Shown here: piece after piece, positions 23,796-32,017 of the stretch
How positions within the stretch are numbered: position 1 is the stretch's first letter
Layout: the number at the start of each line of letters is the position of its first letter
Assembly: GCF_000090795.2 (NCBI RefSeq)
Contig: NW_003546245.1
Coordinates: 540,380-604,379, forward strand
Reading direction: 5' to 3'
Length of the DNA stretch: 64,000 bases
Origin: Amphimedon queenslandica
Taxonomy: Eukaryota; Porifera; Demospongiae; Haplosclerida; Niphatidae
The notes under the pieces: model-generated
What the model was told of the DNA's origin: nothing
The model's database searches: none
The model's input: only the letters and a program-made list of their open reading frames with translations
Translations under genes and position numbers: made by a program

Positions 23796-26137
23796 GCTGT
23801 GTTTGTATAGGTTGTATGTTGAGGAGAAACTCGGTACAAAATATGTAGAGAAGAGGACGATTCCGTTTGAAGTGTCTTACAAAGAGAGTGGCCCAGCTAC
23901 TCCTGTCTTCTTTGTCCTCAGTCCTGGAGTTGATCCTCTTAAAGACGTTGAGGCACTCGGAAATAAAATGAACTTTACCGTCGACAATAAGAACTTTCAT
24001 AATGTCTCGCTAGGACAAGTAAGAGGATAAAAGAAAAGGATTATATAATCATATTAAAAACTATAGGGTCAAGAGATTGTTGCTGAGAGAGCTCTTGAGC
24101 TAGCAGCTACAGAAGGACACTGGGTCATATTACAAGTAATAATAATGATGAATGAAAAATAAAACTATTTCCCTCTTTTTATCTTTTTCTACAGAACATT
24201 CATCTTGTCGCCAGGTGGCTGGCAACACTAGAGAAGCAGTTGGAGAAGAACAGTGAGGGGAGTCATGAAGCATATCGTGTGTATATATCAGCCGAGCCAG
24301 CTCCTGATCCAGCAGGGCACATTATACCACAGGGGATCCTTGAAGCTAGTATTAAGATTACTAATGAGCCTCCTACTGGTATGCTGGCCAACCTTCATAA
24401 GGCACTGGATAACTTTAATCAGGTAAAATAAACTTGTAAAATATATAAGCTTTGAAGTTATTGTCTCACTCCTCCTTTCTATTGATTTGCAATGATTCAC
24501 ATACCCTCTTACTTTAGGATACTTTGGAGAGATGCTCACGTGAGAACGAGTTCAAGAGTATCCTCTTTTCTCTAATATACTTCCATGCTTGTGTCGTCGA
24601 GAGACGTAAATTCGGGCCACAAGGATGGAACAGGTCGTACCCGTACAACACTGGCGACCTCACAATTAGCGTTGATGTACTCTACAACTATCTTGAAGCC
24701 AACGCAAAGGTATGTCACTCCGTCTGTCTATTGTATTGGGTCACATGAACGTCATGTGGTTTGTTTAGGTCCCTTGGACTGATCTACGTTACTTGTTTGG
24801 TGAGATTATGTACGGTGGGCATATTACTGATGACTGGGATAGGAGACTCTGTCGGACATACCTTGAGGAGTTTATGAAACCTGAACAAGTGAGGGATAGA
24901 GAGAGAGGGAGAGAGATAATGTTTGATTAATTTTAATTATCCACTAGCTTGATGGTGAGTTGCTCTTTGCTCCTGGTTTCCCCATCCCGCCCAACTCTGA
25001 CTACAAAGGCTACCATAGTTACATTGATGAGAACCTCCCACCCGAGAGTCCCACCCTGTACGGTCTCCATCCCAATGCTGAGATTGGGTTCCTCACTACT
25101 ACCAGTGAGTCTCTATTCCGTACTGTACTTGAAATGCAGCCGAGAGACTCCACCAGTGGAGCAGGGGCAGGGGCCAGTCGAGAAGAGAAGATCAAAGCAC
25201 TACTTGATGAGATTCTAGAGAAGCTCCCTGAGGAATTCAATATGGTGGAGCTGTTTGCACGTGCTGAAGAGAAGACCCCATATGTACTGGTGGCACTGCA
25301 GGAGTGTGAGAGGATGAATGGACTCACTCGCGAGATAAGACGGTCATTAAAGGAAGTTGATCTTGGACTGAAGGTAAAGAAAATAATTTGTAAAAATTTG
25401 TAACTTGTTTTTACTTTAAAGTGTTTAACAACCTTGTTCTCACCTTGAAGTGTTAACAAGGTGTAAAAATTTGTCTGCTTTCATTAAAAAAAATTTTTTC
25501 CCTCTTCTTTCTTCCATAGGGTGAGCTAACAATCACTACAGACATGGAGAACTTACAGAATGCTTTATTCTTTGACAACATACCAGAAGGCTGGAACAAG
25601 AGAGCCTATCCTTCAATGAACGGCCTCACTGTCTGGTACGCTGACCTCCTCCAGCGAATAAAAGAACTTGAGAGCTGGGTCTCCGACTTTAACATGCCCG
25701 TCTGCATATGGCTAGCCGGTTTCTTTAACCCTCAGTCCTTCCTAACGGCCATCATGCAGTCTATGGCCCGTAAGAATGAGTGGCCATTGGATAAGATGTG
25801 TCTTCAATGCGACGTGAGTAAGAAGAACAGGGAGGACTTTTCCAGTGCTCCACGTGAAGGTGCGTATGTTCACGGTTTCTTTATGGAAGGAGCTCGTTGG
25901 GATACACAGACTGGACTGATACAAGAGGCACATCTTAAGGATCTCAATCCTTCCATGCCAGTTATATTCATCAGAGCTATACCTGTTGATAAACAAGAGA
26001 CCAAGAATATCTACGAGTGCCCTGTGTACAAGACAAGGACGCGCGGGCCTACTTATGTGTGGACCTTTAATTTGAAGACAAAGGAAAAGGCAGCAAAATG
26101 GATCATTGCTGGAGTAGCACTACTACTTAGTGTATGA
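1504..26137 (+). CDS. DNAH9: Axonemal dynein heavy chain, outer-arm beta class (DNAH9/11/17-like), 60 exons
   Basis: This is the ATP-driven motor subunit of the ciliary outer dynein arm. I joined 60 exons from MADDEQDGG (1504) to the TGA at 26137. All phases agree and they sum to 4467 aa, close to the about 4490 aa of human DNAH9. The order is tail (1.5-9.2 kb), linker and AAA1 with P-loop [13 protein letters not shown] (about 10028-10075), AAA2 P-loop GNAGTGKSK (11303-11329), AAA3 GNAGCGKT (about 12862), AAA4 [10 protein letters not shown] (about 14173), stalk coiled coil and microtubule-binding region (19345-20317), AAA5/6, and a C-terminal domain ending in a GVALLLSV tail. Similarity to DNAH9/11/17 is high throughout, for example '[21 protein letters not shown]'. 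The last exon is 25520-26137. Two introns use GC donors (6570, 8142). The intron 15115-19344 contains three GPCR genes. Which vertebrate paralogue it matches best cannot be decided by eye, so the symbol stands for the class. Confidence 0.96.
7163..7505. repeat. Dispersed palindrome-centred repeat, two monomers (dynein intron)
   Basis: Two head-to-tail monomers of about 180-190 bp. They share the cores gatcagaataagctcaaact and aacataag(t/a)acatgtatatg, and are joined through the palindrome CCCTGTACTATAGTACAGGG at 7317-7336. There is no open frame. The preceding 100 bp (agctaaacagtatgctccatg) also recurs next to the copies at 31.5 and 37.6 kb, so it belongs to a longer version of the element. 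Confidence 0.8.
15322..15329 (+). promoter_or_regulatory. TATA-like box of GPCR gene 1
   Basis: The sequence cataaaag lies 57 bp before the ATG, in the block 'aaaagct(a/g)ctaaaa' that is conserved upstream of all three copies. It is weaker than the boxes of copies 2 and 3. Confidence 0.45.
15386..16321 (+). CDS. Rhodopsin-family GPCR, tandem copy 1
   Basis: Single exon, 311 aa, seven hydrophobic segments. The start MDYNFTATG was chosen because copies 2 and 3 begin at the same place. Class A landmarks are recognisable but altered. TM1 has GFIANIIVL (Asn of the GN motif), TM2 has LSDLL, and the end of TM3 has FDKC in place of DRY. TM6 has CYAP for CWxP, and TM7 has SPMIQAY for NPxxY. A likely disulfide joins TCVFS (before TM3) and GPCYV (loop 2). 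One N-glycosylation site (NFT) lies in the short N-terminus. The ligand is unknown, and the sequence resembles lineage-specific sponge receptors rather than any named family. The gene sits on the same strand inside a dynein intron, with an AATAAA signal at 16422. Confidence 0.88.
   Translation: MDYNFTATGSINGPVLAAVFAVEAVVGFIANIIVLSITLYQRKSFKQPSAIFFTSLILSDLLAVLIYLPMTTVSTGAEEWIFGSTFEQRRATCVFSGIIFWFILYVTTGVLAAISFDKCLFIVKPYFYKGFIKPWVALAITVALWIIIGLMFTLPLINFENYYYYGIYFGPCYVGFLRKIIYSIIFGLWLIFIITIIVTSVWTFCFTRRFINNQSAIGGENAYNSRKMKLFGIFGSMLLAYTLCYAPAVIIGFISFGFALPYEVFATTTVALHFAPIVSPMIQAYFRPEITKSLVSFKNALCEKLRCSHSN
16666..16675 (+). promoter_or_regulatory. TATA box of GPCR gene 2
   Basis: The sequence tatataaaag lies 60 bp upstream of the start codon. 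It falls in an upstream block shared with copies 1 and 3, which includes gtcaaaatagaacaacatcc. Confidence 0.55.
16735..17670 (+). CDS. Rhodopsin-family GPCR, tandem copy 2
   Basis: Single exon, 311 aa, colinear with copy 1. The same unusual motifs are present: FDKC at the end of TM3, CYAP in TM6 and SPMIQAY in TM7. Differences from copy 1 cluster in TM2-loop 1 ([17 protein letters not shown]) and in loop 2 ([11 protein letters not shown]). These are outward-facing regions, which would fit divergence in ligand recognition. The frame is open throughout, so the copy looks functional. A polyadenylation signal AATAAA lies at 17774-17779. The gene is intact and carries its own promoter-like upstream block, so it is probably transcribed independently of the dynein host gene. 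Confidence 0.88.
   Translation: MDYNFTATGNINGPVLAAVFAVEAVVGFIANIIVLSITLHQRKSFKQPSTIFFTSLILSDLLDVLVYLPMIAVATAAEEWILGSTFEQKRATCVFSGLISWFILHVSAAVLAAISFDKCLFITKPYFYKRFMKPWVALAITVAVWIINGLMFTLPLIGYEDYYYYRIYFGPCYVGFVGNIIYALIFGLLLIFIITIIVTSVWTFCFTRRFINNQSAIAGENAYNSRRMKLFGIFGSMLLAYTLCYAPSILIGFISFGFTLPEEVFATTIVTLHFVPIVSPMIQAYFRPEITKSFVSFKNALCEKLRCSHSN
18035..18042 (+). promoter_or_regulatory. TATA box of GPCR gene 3
   Basis: The sequence tataaaag lies 57 bp upstream of the start codon, at the same relative place as in the other two copies. Confidence 0.55.
18099..19034 (+). CDS. Rhodopsin-family GPCR, tandem copy 3
   Basis: Single exon, 311 aa, starting MEYNFTATG. It carries FDKY at the end of TM3, the closest of the three copies to the canonical DRY, plus CYAP in TM6 and SPMIQAY in TM7. 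TM4 and loop 2 differ most from the others ([20 protein letters not shown]). Its DNA is a mosaic: identical to copy 2 over most of TM1-TM2, then closer to copy 1 just after, which suggests gene conversion. AATAAA lies at 19137-19142. The tandem array ends about 120 bp further on, and dynein exon 43 begins at 19345. Confidence 0.88.
   Translation: MEYNFTATGSINGPVLAAVFAVEAVVGFIANIIVLSITLHQRKSFKQPSTIFFTSLILSDLLDVLVYLPMTTVSTGAEEWIFGSTFEQRRGTCVFSGLISWFILHVTTAVLAAISFDKYLFITKPYFYKRFMKPWVALAITAALWSIIAFLFILPLVGFGDYNYGIYFGPCFVGFLGNIIYAIIIFGLLLIFIITIIVTSVWTFCFTRRFINNQSAIAGENAYNSRKMKLFGIFGLMLLAYTLCYAPTIIFGFISFGFALPNEVYATVTVTLHFVPIVSPMIQAYFRPEVTKSLVSFINALCEKLRCSHSN
20341..20672. repeat. Fold-back (long hairpin) repeat inside a dynein intron
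   Basis: Two arms of roughly 150 bp lie in inverted orientation round the palindrome CCCTGTACTATAGTACAGGG at 20502-20521. Each arm contains the family core: caactcaaactttctacacaac, then acatgtatatgcatcag, then ttataaaaat, then ccttgccatttttgg. There is no coding capacity. It is most like a MITE-type or fold-back element made from two monomers of the dispersed family described below. Confidence 0.85.
22441..22517. repeat. (GA)n microsatellite at an intron start
   Basis: About 38 GA units begin four bases after the splice donor at 22438, directly downstream of dynein exon 51. Confidence 0.97.
23215..23660. repeat. Dispersed palindrome-centred repeat, three monomers (dynein intron)
   Basis: Three monomers lie in the opposite orientation to the copy at 7.2 kb. 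Markers are gtttgagatgattcc, followed by aatttttaaagtt(a/g)ctcc and gggccaaagtccctgtac. The palindrome is intact at 23491-23510 and degenerate near 23312. A long (ATT)n run follows at once. Confidence 0.8.
23712..23795. repeat. (ATT)n microsatellite
   Basis: About 28 uninterrupted ATT triplets in the dynein intron just before the exon at 23811. Similar but shorter runs lie at 10829-10880, 13490-13550 and 38010-38085. Confidence 0.97.
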
Positions 26138-26491
26138 ACATACAAAGGCCTCATTGAGTATTGTAATGACTTTTTAATATTTTTTTACTTATTAGTTGGC
26201 TGGCCAAACTTTTTTTAGTATTTTTAAGAGCTATATATTTTTTATGCTATTGCTTTTATATTTAATTATTGCTGTTTCCTTAATTTTTTATTGCAGTAAG
26301 CTCTACCACAGATAGTACACGTATCTACTAAGATACCAAGCAGGAACTGTTTGTGTAGTTTCAATTACTAAATCTATCACCAACTGCCAGATTATCATTA
26401 AAATAACAGGACATTGATATGCCATTGTGAGCCATTTATAGCAAAAAATAGCAGGACATAGATAGATTGAATTTGATAGTACCTACAGTTA

Positions 26492-26500
26492 GTATAAAAA
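26492..26500 (+). promoter_or_regulatory. Possible TATA box of the fibrinogen-like membrane protein gene
   Basis: The sequence gtataaaaa lies 30-40 bp before the start codon at 26531, in a 390 bp spacer that is otherwise AT-rich and featureless. Confidence 0.35.
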
Positions 26501-26530
26501 TCAGCTAGTCAGACCAGATGTTAGTTGCTT

Positions 26531-28303
26531 ATGATTGAATCAGTCAAAATGTCAGTTGAAGAATATGAACACATCCAACCAGCTTACATGATGAACCAAG
26601 AGAATATGTATGAAGTGTTGGACAATAAAACAAGGGACCTTTCTACTCAAGCTCAGCCAAAAGAAGCATCTAAGAAATGGGACAAGCACTTGAACAAACA
26701 ATCGGACAAACACTTTATTGTTCTTGCAGTATTATTGTGTTTGAATTTTATACTGCTTGTGGCTATTCTTCTACTGATATTGAGTACTATGCTTACAAAA
26801 GAAGATGCTTGTATGGTAAGTCAAGAAGCTACTCCTAACATCAATGGTTGCTCTAATCTCACCGAATGGGCCATTGGTGTTCTTTCTAAAGTTAACAGCA
26901 ATGTAACAGGGAACCTTCCTGACTTTAATGAATGGGCTAACGGTGTTGCCTCTAAAGTTAACCAGAGCCTTCCTGACTTAAATGAATGGGCTAATGGTGT
27001 TGTCACTAAAATTAACAGCAATGTAACACAGAGCCTTCCTGACTTTAATGAATGGGCTAATGGTGTTGTCTCTAAAGTTAACCAGAGCCTTCCTGACTTC
27101 AATGAATGGGCTAATGGTGTTGCTTCTAAAGTTAACAGCAATGTAACAGGGAGCCTTCCTGACTTCAATGAATGGGCTAATGGTGTTGCTTCTAAAGTTA
27201 ACAGCAATGTAACAGGGAGCCTTCCTGACTTCAATGAATGGGCTAATGGTGTTGCTTCTAAAGTTAACAGCAATGTAACAGGGAGCTTTCCTGACTTCAA
27301 TGAATGGGCTAATGGTGTATCACAAAATACCCTTCAACTATTTCAGAGCTATCCCAACTTTACTGGACTTGATGAACAAATCTTACAAAATACAAGAGAT
27401 TCTGCACAAAAGCTCATTAACATTGCCAATACTCTCTCTAATCTACAAGACACCAGTGCCTCTACTGGTGGAGTAGCTGTAAATACATTATTATTCATTA
27501 ATCAAATGTATCCCCAACTCATCCCACCATTGTCTTGCAAGCAAATCCTCAGGAAAACACCCAACAGTCCATCAGGCCATTACATACTAACATCAAATAA
27601 TGGAGCTACTAACTACAGCACTTACTGCAATATGGGGACATTGTGTGGTTCAGGAGGAGGATGGACAAGACTAGCATATCTGGATATGTCCGACCCCACA
27701 CAAAACTGTCCTTCTGCTTTGGAACTCTATCAGTCAGGAAGTGTTAGAGCTTGTGGCAGGTCATTGTTAAATATACCAGTAGGCTGTGTATCAGTTAAGT
27801 TCCCATCTAATGGTATCAGTTATTTTCAGATATGTGGTAGAGTAACAGGATATCAACATCGTTCTACAGATGGTCCTAACACACACATAGATGATCTCAA
27901 TTCTCATTATGTTGATGGTGTTAGTATCACTCATGGGTCTCCTCGTCAACATGTCTGGACACTAATGGCTGGTAACAGTGAAACAAGCTTATCTTCATCA
28001 AATTCGTGTCCATGTAATAATGGTAGTACAGTTAATGTACAATCTTTTGTTGGTGATCACTACTTCTGTGAATCAGGTAATAAAGTTAGCACTGCTTCAA
28101 ATACTCTCTATACATCTGATCCACTCTGGGATGGTCAAGGTTGTGGTTCTCTTGAATCACCTTGTTGTAATGTTACTGGTATCCCATGGTTTCACAGAGA
28201 CTATGGTAGCAATACCACTACTGACTATATTGAGTTGAGGATGTGCTCTGATTTTGATGATGAAGACACTCCTGTTGGTTACTATGAGATTTATGTTAAG
28301 TAA
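26531..28303 (+). CDS. Type II membrane protein with tandem repeats and a fibrinogen-like C-terminal domain
   Basis: Single exon, 590 aa from the first ATG. The cytoplasmic N-terminus (residues 1-62) carries three close tyrosine motifs: YEHI (12), YMMN (19) and YEVL (27). A basic stretch precedes one transmembrane helix (about 63-88), which suggests the N-terminus is inside. The extracellular part has eight copies of an E-W-A-N-G-V unit (22 or 18 residues each) rich in N-glycosylation sites (NVT, NQS). A linker follows, then a Cys-rich globular domain with SCKQIL, the pattern STYCNM...CGSGGGWTRLAYLDMSDP, and several later cysteine pairs. I take this domain to be fibrinogen-related, as in cnidarian and sponge lectin-like proteins. 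A role in binding or recognition is inferred, and no ligand can be named. The start could also be the Met at residue 7. A convergent multi-pass gene lies 480 bp downstream. Confidence 0.82.
   Translation: MIESVKMSVEEYEHIQPAYMMNQENMYEVLDNKTRDLSTQAQPKEASKKWDKHLNKQSDKHFIVLAVLLCLNFILLVAILLLILSTMLTKEDACMVSQEATPNINGCSNLTEWAIGVLSKVNSNVTGNLPDFNEWANGVASKVNQSLPDLNEWANGVVTKINSNVTQSLPDFNEWANGVVSKVNQSLPDFNEWANGVASKVNSNVTGSLPDFNEWANGVASKVNSNVTGSLPDFNEWANGVASKVNSNVTGSFPDFNEWANGVSQNTLQLFQSYPNFTGLDEQILQNTRDSAQKLINIANTLSNLQDTSASTGGVAVNTLLFINQMYPQLIPPLSCKQILRKTPNSPSGHYILTSNNGATNYSTYCNMGTLCGSGGGWTRLAYLDMSDPTQNCPSALELYQSGSVRACGRSLLNIPVGCVSVKFPSNGISYFQICGRVTGYQHRSTDGPNTHIDDLNSHYVDGVSITHGSPRQHVWTLMAGNSETSLSSSNSCPCNNGSTVNVQSFVGDHYFCESGNKVSTASNTLYTSDPLWDGQGCGSLESPCCNVTGIPWFHRDYGSNTTTDYIELRMCSDFDDEDTPVGYYEIYVK
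26868..27315 (+). repeat. In-frame tandem coding repeats (66 and 54 bp units)
   Basis: Seven full units plus a divergent first unit encode (S)LPDFNEWANGV(A/V)SKVN, with or without the extra SNVTG. The last three 66 bp units are almost identical at DNA level, so copy number probably changed recently. The reverse strand is also open here by chance. Confidence 0.93.
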
Positions 28304-28785
28304 AGTACATAGTAACAAATTATAGTAAAAGTAGTTAAGTGCATAGATTTAGAATTTTAGGGCAAAAAATGACTTTGTTATAGTTCTAAATGTTTATTGT
28401 TGATTTTGTGATAATATTTGCTTAATAACTTTTGTTCAATTTTTAGAAGTTAAAACTGTGTTATTACTAAAATTAATTTTATTTATTATTAAGAAAAACA
28501 CAAAAAAAGATTTTTCGCATTGCATAGCCTTACTTTCAGTATGAGTACGGTACATAATTATGGCCTATATCGTACATAGATACCTGTAAACTGAATTTTG
28601 GGGTAAAACACCACAAACTGCTGGTGAGTGTTGCTGTCAATCCACTGTAATTAATATAATAGCATTGACTGGTTAAAAATGTAACTCTCATATTTTCAAA
28701 AACTAAATCAATCAATAAACACACAATCAAAAAAGCAGCAATAAAGTAATAACTAAGAAACAAATCAAAAGTATTATTATTGTTA
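28304..28785. other. Convergent spacer between fibrinogen-like gene and copy A
   Basis: AT-rich 3' sequence with no supported gene. Two blocks recur in the 34240-34863 spacer: agtacatag(t/c)aacaaa beside the stop codon, and a stretch with cctgtaaac(t/c)ga. This shows that the two spacers descend from one duplicated segment. Confidence 0.7.
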
Positions 28786-31260
28786 TTAATTATTAGTAGG
28801 TTTATTGATGCTGCCATAAGTAGCAGCTGTAGCAATAGTAATGGGTTGATGATCCACTGAATGTAGCGAGTCAGCCAGTTTACCAGGAACATGCTGTTCA
28901 TCATATTCTTGTGGATTCTCCATGCGATCAGCAATCCAATCATCATCAGCACCAACCAATGGCTGATAGTCTTCTTCTTGATCTCTGATAACCACTGGAT
29001 TATTTCTCTTATGATAGAGTAGGCATGCTTTTATCATTTTGTGTACTTGGTAGATTAGATATACTGGTATTATGATGCCAAATATTAGAACATTGATAAA
29101 CAGAGTTGTTGGAAAAATCACAGCACTACCTACACCTCCAAGTGTTAAAGCAATTAAAAAAAATTCAGTGAAATTGTGAACATTTCTTTTAAAGGGGCGA
29201 AAAATGAAAACTATTACTGCTAGTAAGAGGAAACAGCAACCTAAAGAAATTAGTATTGAAATTATGAAATAGAATCCGTGAATAAATTGACCAAAAATAA
29301 TTATTCTTGCCAGTAGGTATAGTCCAGCCATGAAACGATAATCATAAGTATTCTCAGTTCCATTTTTATAAGGACCAGTAAACACATCACCCAGTGATAT
29401 CAGTAGCTGTTTTCTTAAATTTAAACAGTCCAATAGCTTATGAAACCATTTGAATGGATAAAGGAGTATATAAAGTGTAGGCAGGAGTATCAGAAACAAT
29501 AACACTAAGATTGCAAAGAAACCAGCAGCACCATGAACCCCCTTGAAGTAATCCTGCTTCATATCATAATAAAATTTGATATCACTAGAGTTTGATGTAG
29601 CTGTTTGATTAAAACTCAAAATTTTAAAGGAAGTGGTAGTCAATTGGGTGAAGCAGAGTATATATATTGATGCTATAGAGTGAGTAAAAGATGGTTCAAT
29701 GCCAGTCATACTCCAGAAACGAGCCATGCAACGATGAAATGGTCTAGTAATAAATACTACACACTTGTAACCTTTATCATACAATGTTATCCAAACATAG
29801 AGTAAGAGGAGGAGGAGCAATGGATAGAATCCTATCACATACCAAAAGGAAATTACTCCTAATGGTGGTGTATTAGGTGATATACACATAGCATAATTAT
29901 AAATAAATGGAGTGAAATCTAAAATAAATATACTGCATGGTATTTGTAATATACTGCATGGTATTTGTAAATATGGGCCATAGTAAAAATAAACAAAGTA
30001 ATAAACTATAGGCGCTAGCACTCCCGTTATTTGTGAATATAATACCACTCCATTAATAGATCCGTTGGTCAGTTGTATATTAAATATTATTATTAGTAAT
30101 ACCATAATTGTAATTGGTAATAGTTCAATTAAAATAAATACTAGTAAACCATTTTCATCACATTCAACACAGGTGTAGGTATTGTTAAATGGTACTCCTT
30201 TTGATGTACAATTAAGAATATACTCTTGTGTAATATTTTTGTCATAGCAATAGATATGCTGATCACAATTATAGCCAACATCACAATAGTTGCAATCACT
30301 GCCAAGAACATTTAAATTGCAAGGAATATCATATATATTATCACATGACTTAACCCGTGGTACATCAGTACAGTTTACATTATCAAAGTTAGAGTCCATG
30401 CATTGAAATGACACAGATATAGTTCTACTAGCATTCATTTTTACATAAAAAAAAGTTTGAGCATAAATTGTCACTTCGAAAGTACGAGTGCCAGCATGAA
30501 TATAATCATACAAACATTTTTTCACTTGATAGCATTCAAAATCACCATTGTACGAAATTCTAGGACATTTTTGAATTGTAGAATTAGATCCAATACTAAT
30601 ACAAACTTCAAGGTCATAAGTCCAAGCAAATGTCTTATCAGTACAAGTATCATTGATAATAGCACCAAATGAAAAAAAATCACATGGACAGCTGTCATAA
30701 TTATCAGAGCAATATACAAGTAACTCATCATAATAGTTGTCCAAAACTAAGTGTAATTCAAAATTTGGACAAGCCTCATTCCCCAGTACTGGTTCATTGT
30801 GTGTAGTAATATCAAAGGATGGTTCAGTACATGTAACAGGAACATTGTTACAATTATAAAGACTAACACATTCAAATACAATATACTTCGACCAGTTATA
30901 TGAAGAAGACGAAACATGTAGACACGTGATACTAACCTCTTCATATCTACTACCATCCCTCATACCAATAATGCTCACATTATTCCTCAGTTGCTGTTGA
31001 TCTAGTAGACTAGTAGTGTCTAGTGTATATGTACCAGGAGACAGGTTGATAAGGATACCTGATGAACAGTTGTATTGTAGAGTAGCAGTTCCTTGTATAG
31101 CTAGATCAATAGTAGCACAAGGTGTTTGAACTCCTCCAGTCCAACAAGAGGTATTGTTAATACCATGAGATAAACTGACATAGATCCTACACTCCAAACC
31201 AGCAGCAGAATAAACTAGAACAAGAGAAAGGAGAGAGACAAGAACCACTCTAGGAGGCAT
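28786..31260 (-). CDS. Large multi-pass receptor-like membrane protein, copy A
   Basis: Single exon, 824 aa from the ATG at 31260 (MPPRVVLVSLLSLVLVYSAAG, a signal peptide). The extracellular part of about 370 residues is rich in Cys and N-x-S/T. It begins with a stretch like right-handed beta-helix proteins ('CATIDLAIQG', 'LINLSPGTYTLDTTSL'). Eight or nine hydrophobic helices follow, the first being LLVFILIELLPITIMVLLII. The loop 'GDVFTGPYKNGT' and the helix start 'YDYRFMAGLYLLARIII' are nearly unchanged in copy B. The cytoplasmic tail has the block DDWIADRMENPQE and ends near DHQPITIATAATYGSI. I do not recognise a named family, and it is not an ordinary seven-helix GPCR. A sensory or adhesion role is only inferred. 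It is convergent with the fibrinogen-like gene. Confidence 0.8.
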   Translation of the reverse strand: MPPRVVLVSLLSLVLVYSAAGLECRIYVSLSHGINNTSCWTGGVQTPCATIDLAIQGTATLQYNCSSGILINLSPGTYTLDTTSLLDQQQLRNNVSIIGMRDGSRYEEVSITCLHVSSSSYNWSKYIVFECVSLYNCNNVPVTCTEPSFDITTHNEPVLGNEACPNFELHLVLDNYYDELLVYCSDNYDSCPCDFFSFGAIINDTCTDKTFAWTYDLEVCISIGSNSTIQKCPRISYNGDFECYQVKKCLYDYIHAGTRTFEVTIYAQTFFYVKMNASRTISVSFQCMDSNFDNVNCTDVPRVKSCDNIYDIPCNLNVLGSDCNYCDVGYNCDQHIYCYDKNITQEYILNCTSKGVPFNNTYTCVECDENGLLVFILIELLPITIMVLLIIIFNIQLTNGSINGVVLYSQITGVLAPIVYYFVYFYYGPYLQIPCSILQIPCSIFILDFTPFIYNYAMCISPNTPPLGVISFWYVIGFYPLLLLLLLYVWITLYDKGYKCVVFITRPFHRCMARFWSMTGIEPSFTHSIASIYILCFTQLTTTSFKILSFNQTATSNSSDIKFYYDMKQDYFKGVHGAAGFFAILVLLFLILLPTLYILLYPFKWFHKLLDCLNLRKQLLISLGDVFTGPYKNGTENTYDYRFMAGLYLLARIIIFGQFIHGFYFIISILISLGCCFLLLAVIVFIFRPFKRNVHNFTEFFLIALTLGGVGSAVIFPTTLFINVLIFGIIIPVYLIYQVHKMIKACLLYHKRNNPVVIRDQEEDYQPLVGADDDWIADRMENPQEYDEQHVPGKLADSLHSVDHQPITIATAATYGSINKPTNN

Positions 31261-32017
31261 TATTGTTATGGATGAATGGCTCAAAAATGAAATACACTCA
31301 AAATACTTATTAATTTTGACAGTTTAGACAAGTACTCTTATCATCAGACTAATGATAATACTACAGTAAAGTTTCTTTTTTTCTGTATTATCTCATCAAT
31401 TTTCAGTAGTAAGTTTAATGATAAGAATACATGTGATGATGTGACAAGCACTCCAATACTGACTCTGCATACTCTAAATATAACATATTTTTTACTTTTC
31501 CATAATAGCCAATAGGATTAGTGAGCTAAAAAGTATGCTTCATGAGCTGACAAGCTGGAACAACTTTAAAAAATCATTAAAAATATAAATTTGATCAAAA
31601 TCATCTCAAACTTGAAACACAACATAAATATGTATACGCATCAGAAAAAGTTATAAAAATGAAAAATTCTTTCTTTACCATTTTTGGTAAAATTTGGCCC
31701 AACACACATTATTTAAAAAGTAATAATTATTTTAATGACTTTTTATATTTAAAATAATTGGGGCAATCCTGAGCAAGTTCTACTACCATAATGTCACTAT
31801 CTAACTAGATCTATTACTAAACAAATTTACATTTAATTTTGATTTTCTTCACACAATGTTGATTGCATTCTTCATTTCCAGCAAATGAAAGTTATGGGCT
31901 CAGTTTACACCATGTTTACACAGTGCACACTTTCCCTGGCACTGGATATCTCAGGATATCCAGAATCTAGAGCTGCTAAAACTGTGTGATTTCTTGTGTT
32001 GGGATCTTTGTTTAGTC
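31261..32017. other. Intergenic region with a dispersed repeat copy
   Basis: Divergent spacer between copy A and the transporter. At about 31518-31705 it holds one monomer of the palindrome-centred family (tttgatcaaaatcatctcaa, then atgtatacgcatcagaaaaa). The flank agctaaaaagtatgcttcatg is shared with 37.6 kb. Nothing else is supported. Confidence 0.65.

Noticed and set aside
23654-23848. ORFs rich in Tyr or Leu (poly-Y, poly-L)
   Set aside because: They are translations of the (ATT)n run in an intron.
26821-27300. 159 aa minus-strand repeat ORF
   Set aside because: It mirrors the coding minisatellite on the plus strand, with no start context or homology.
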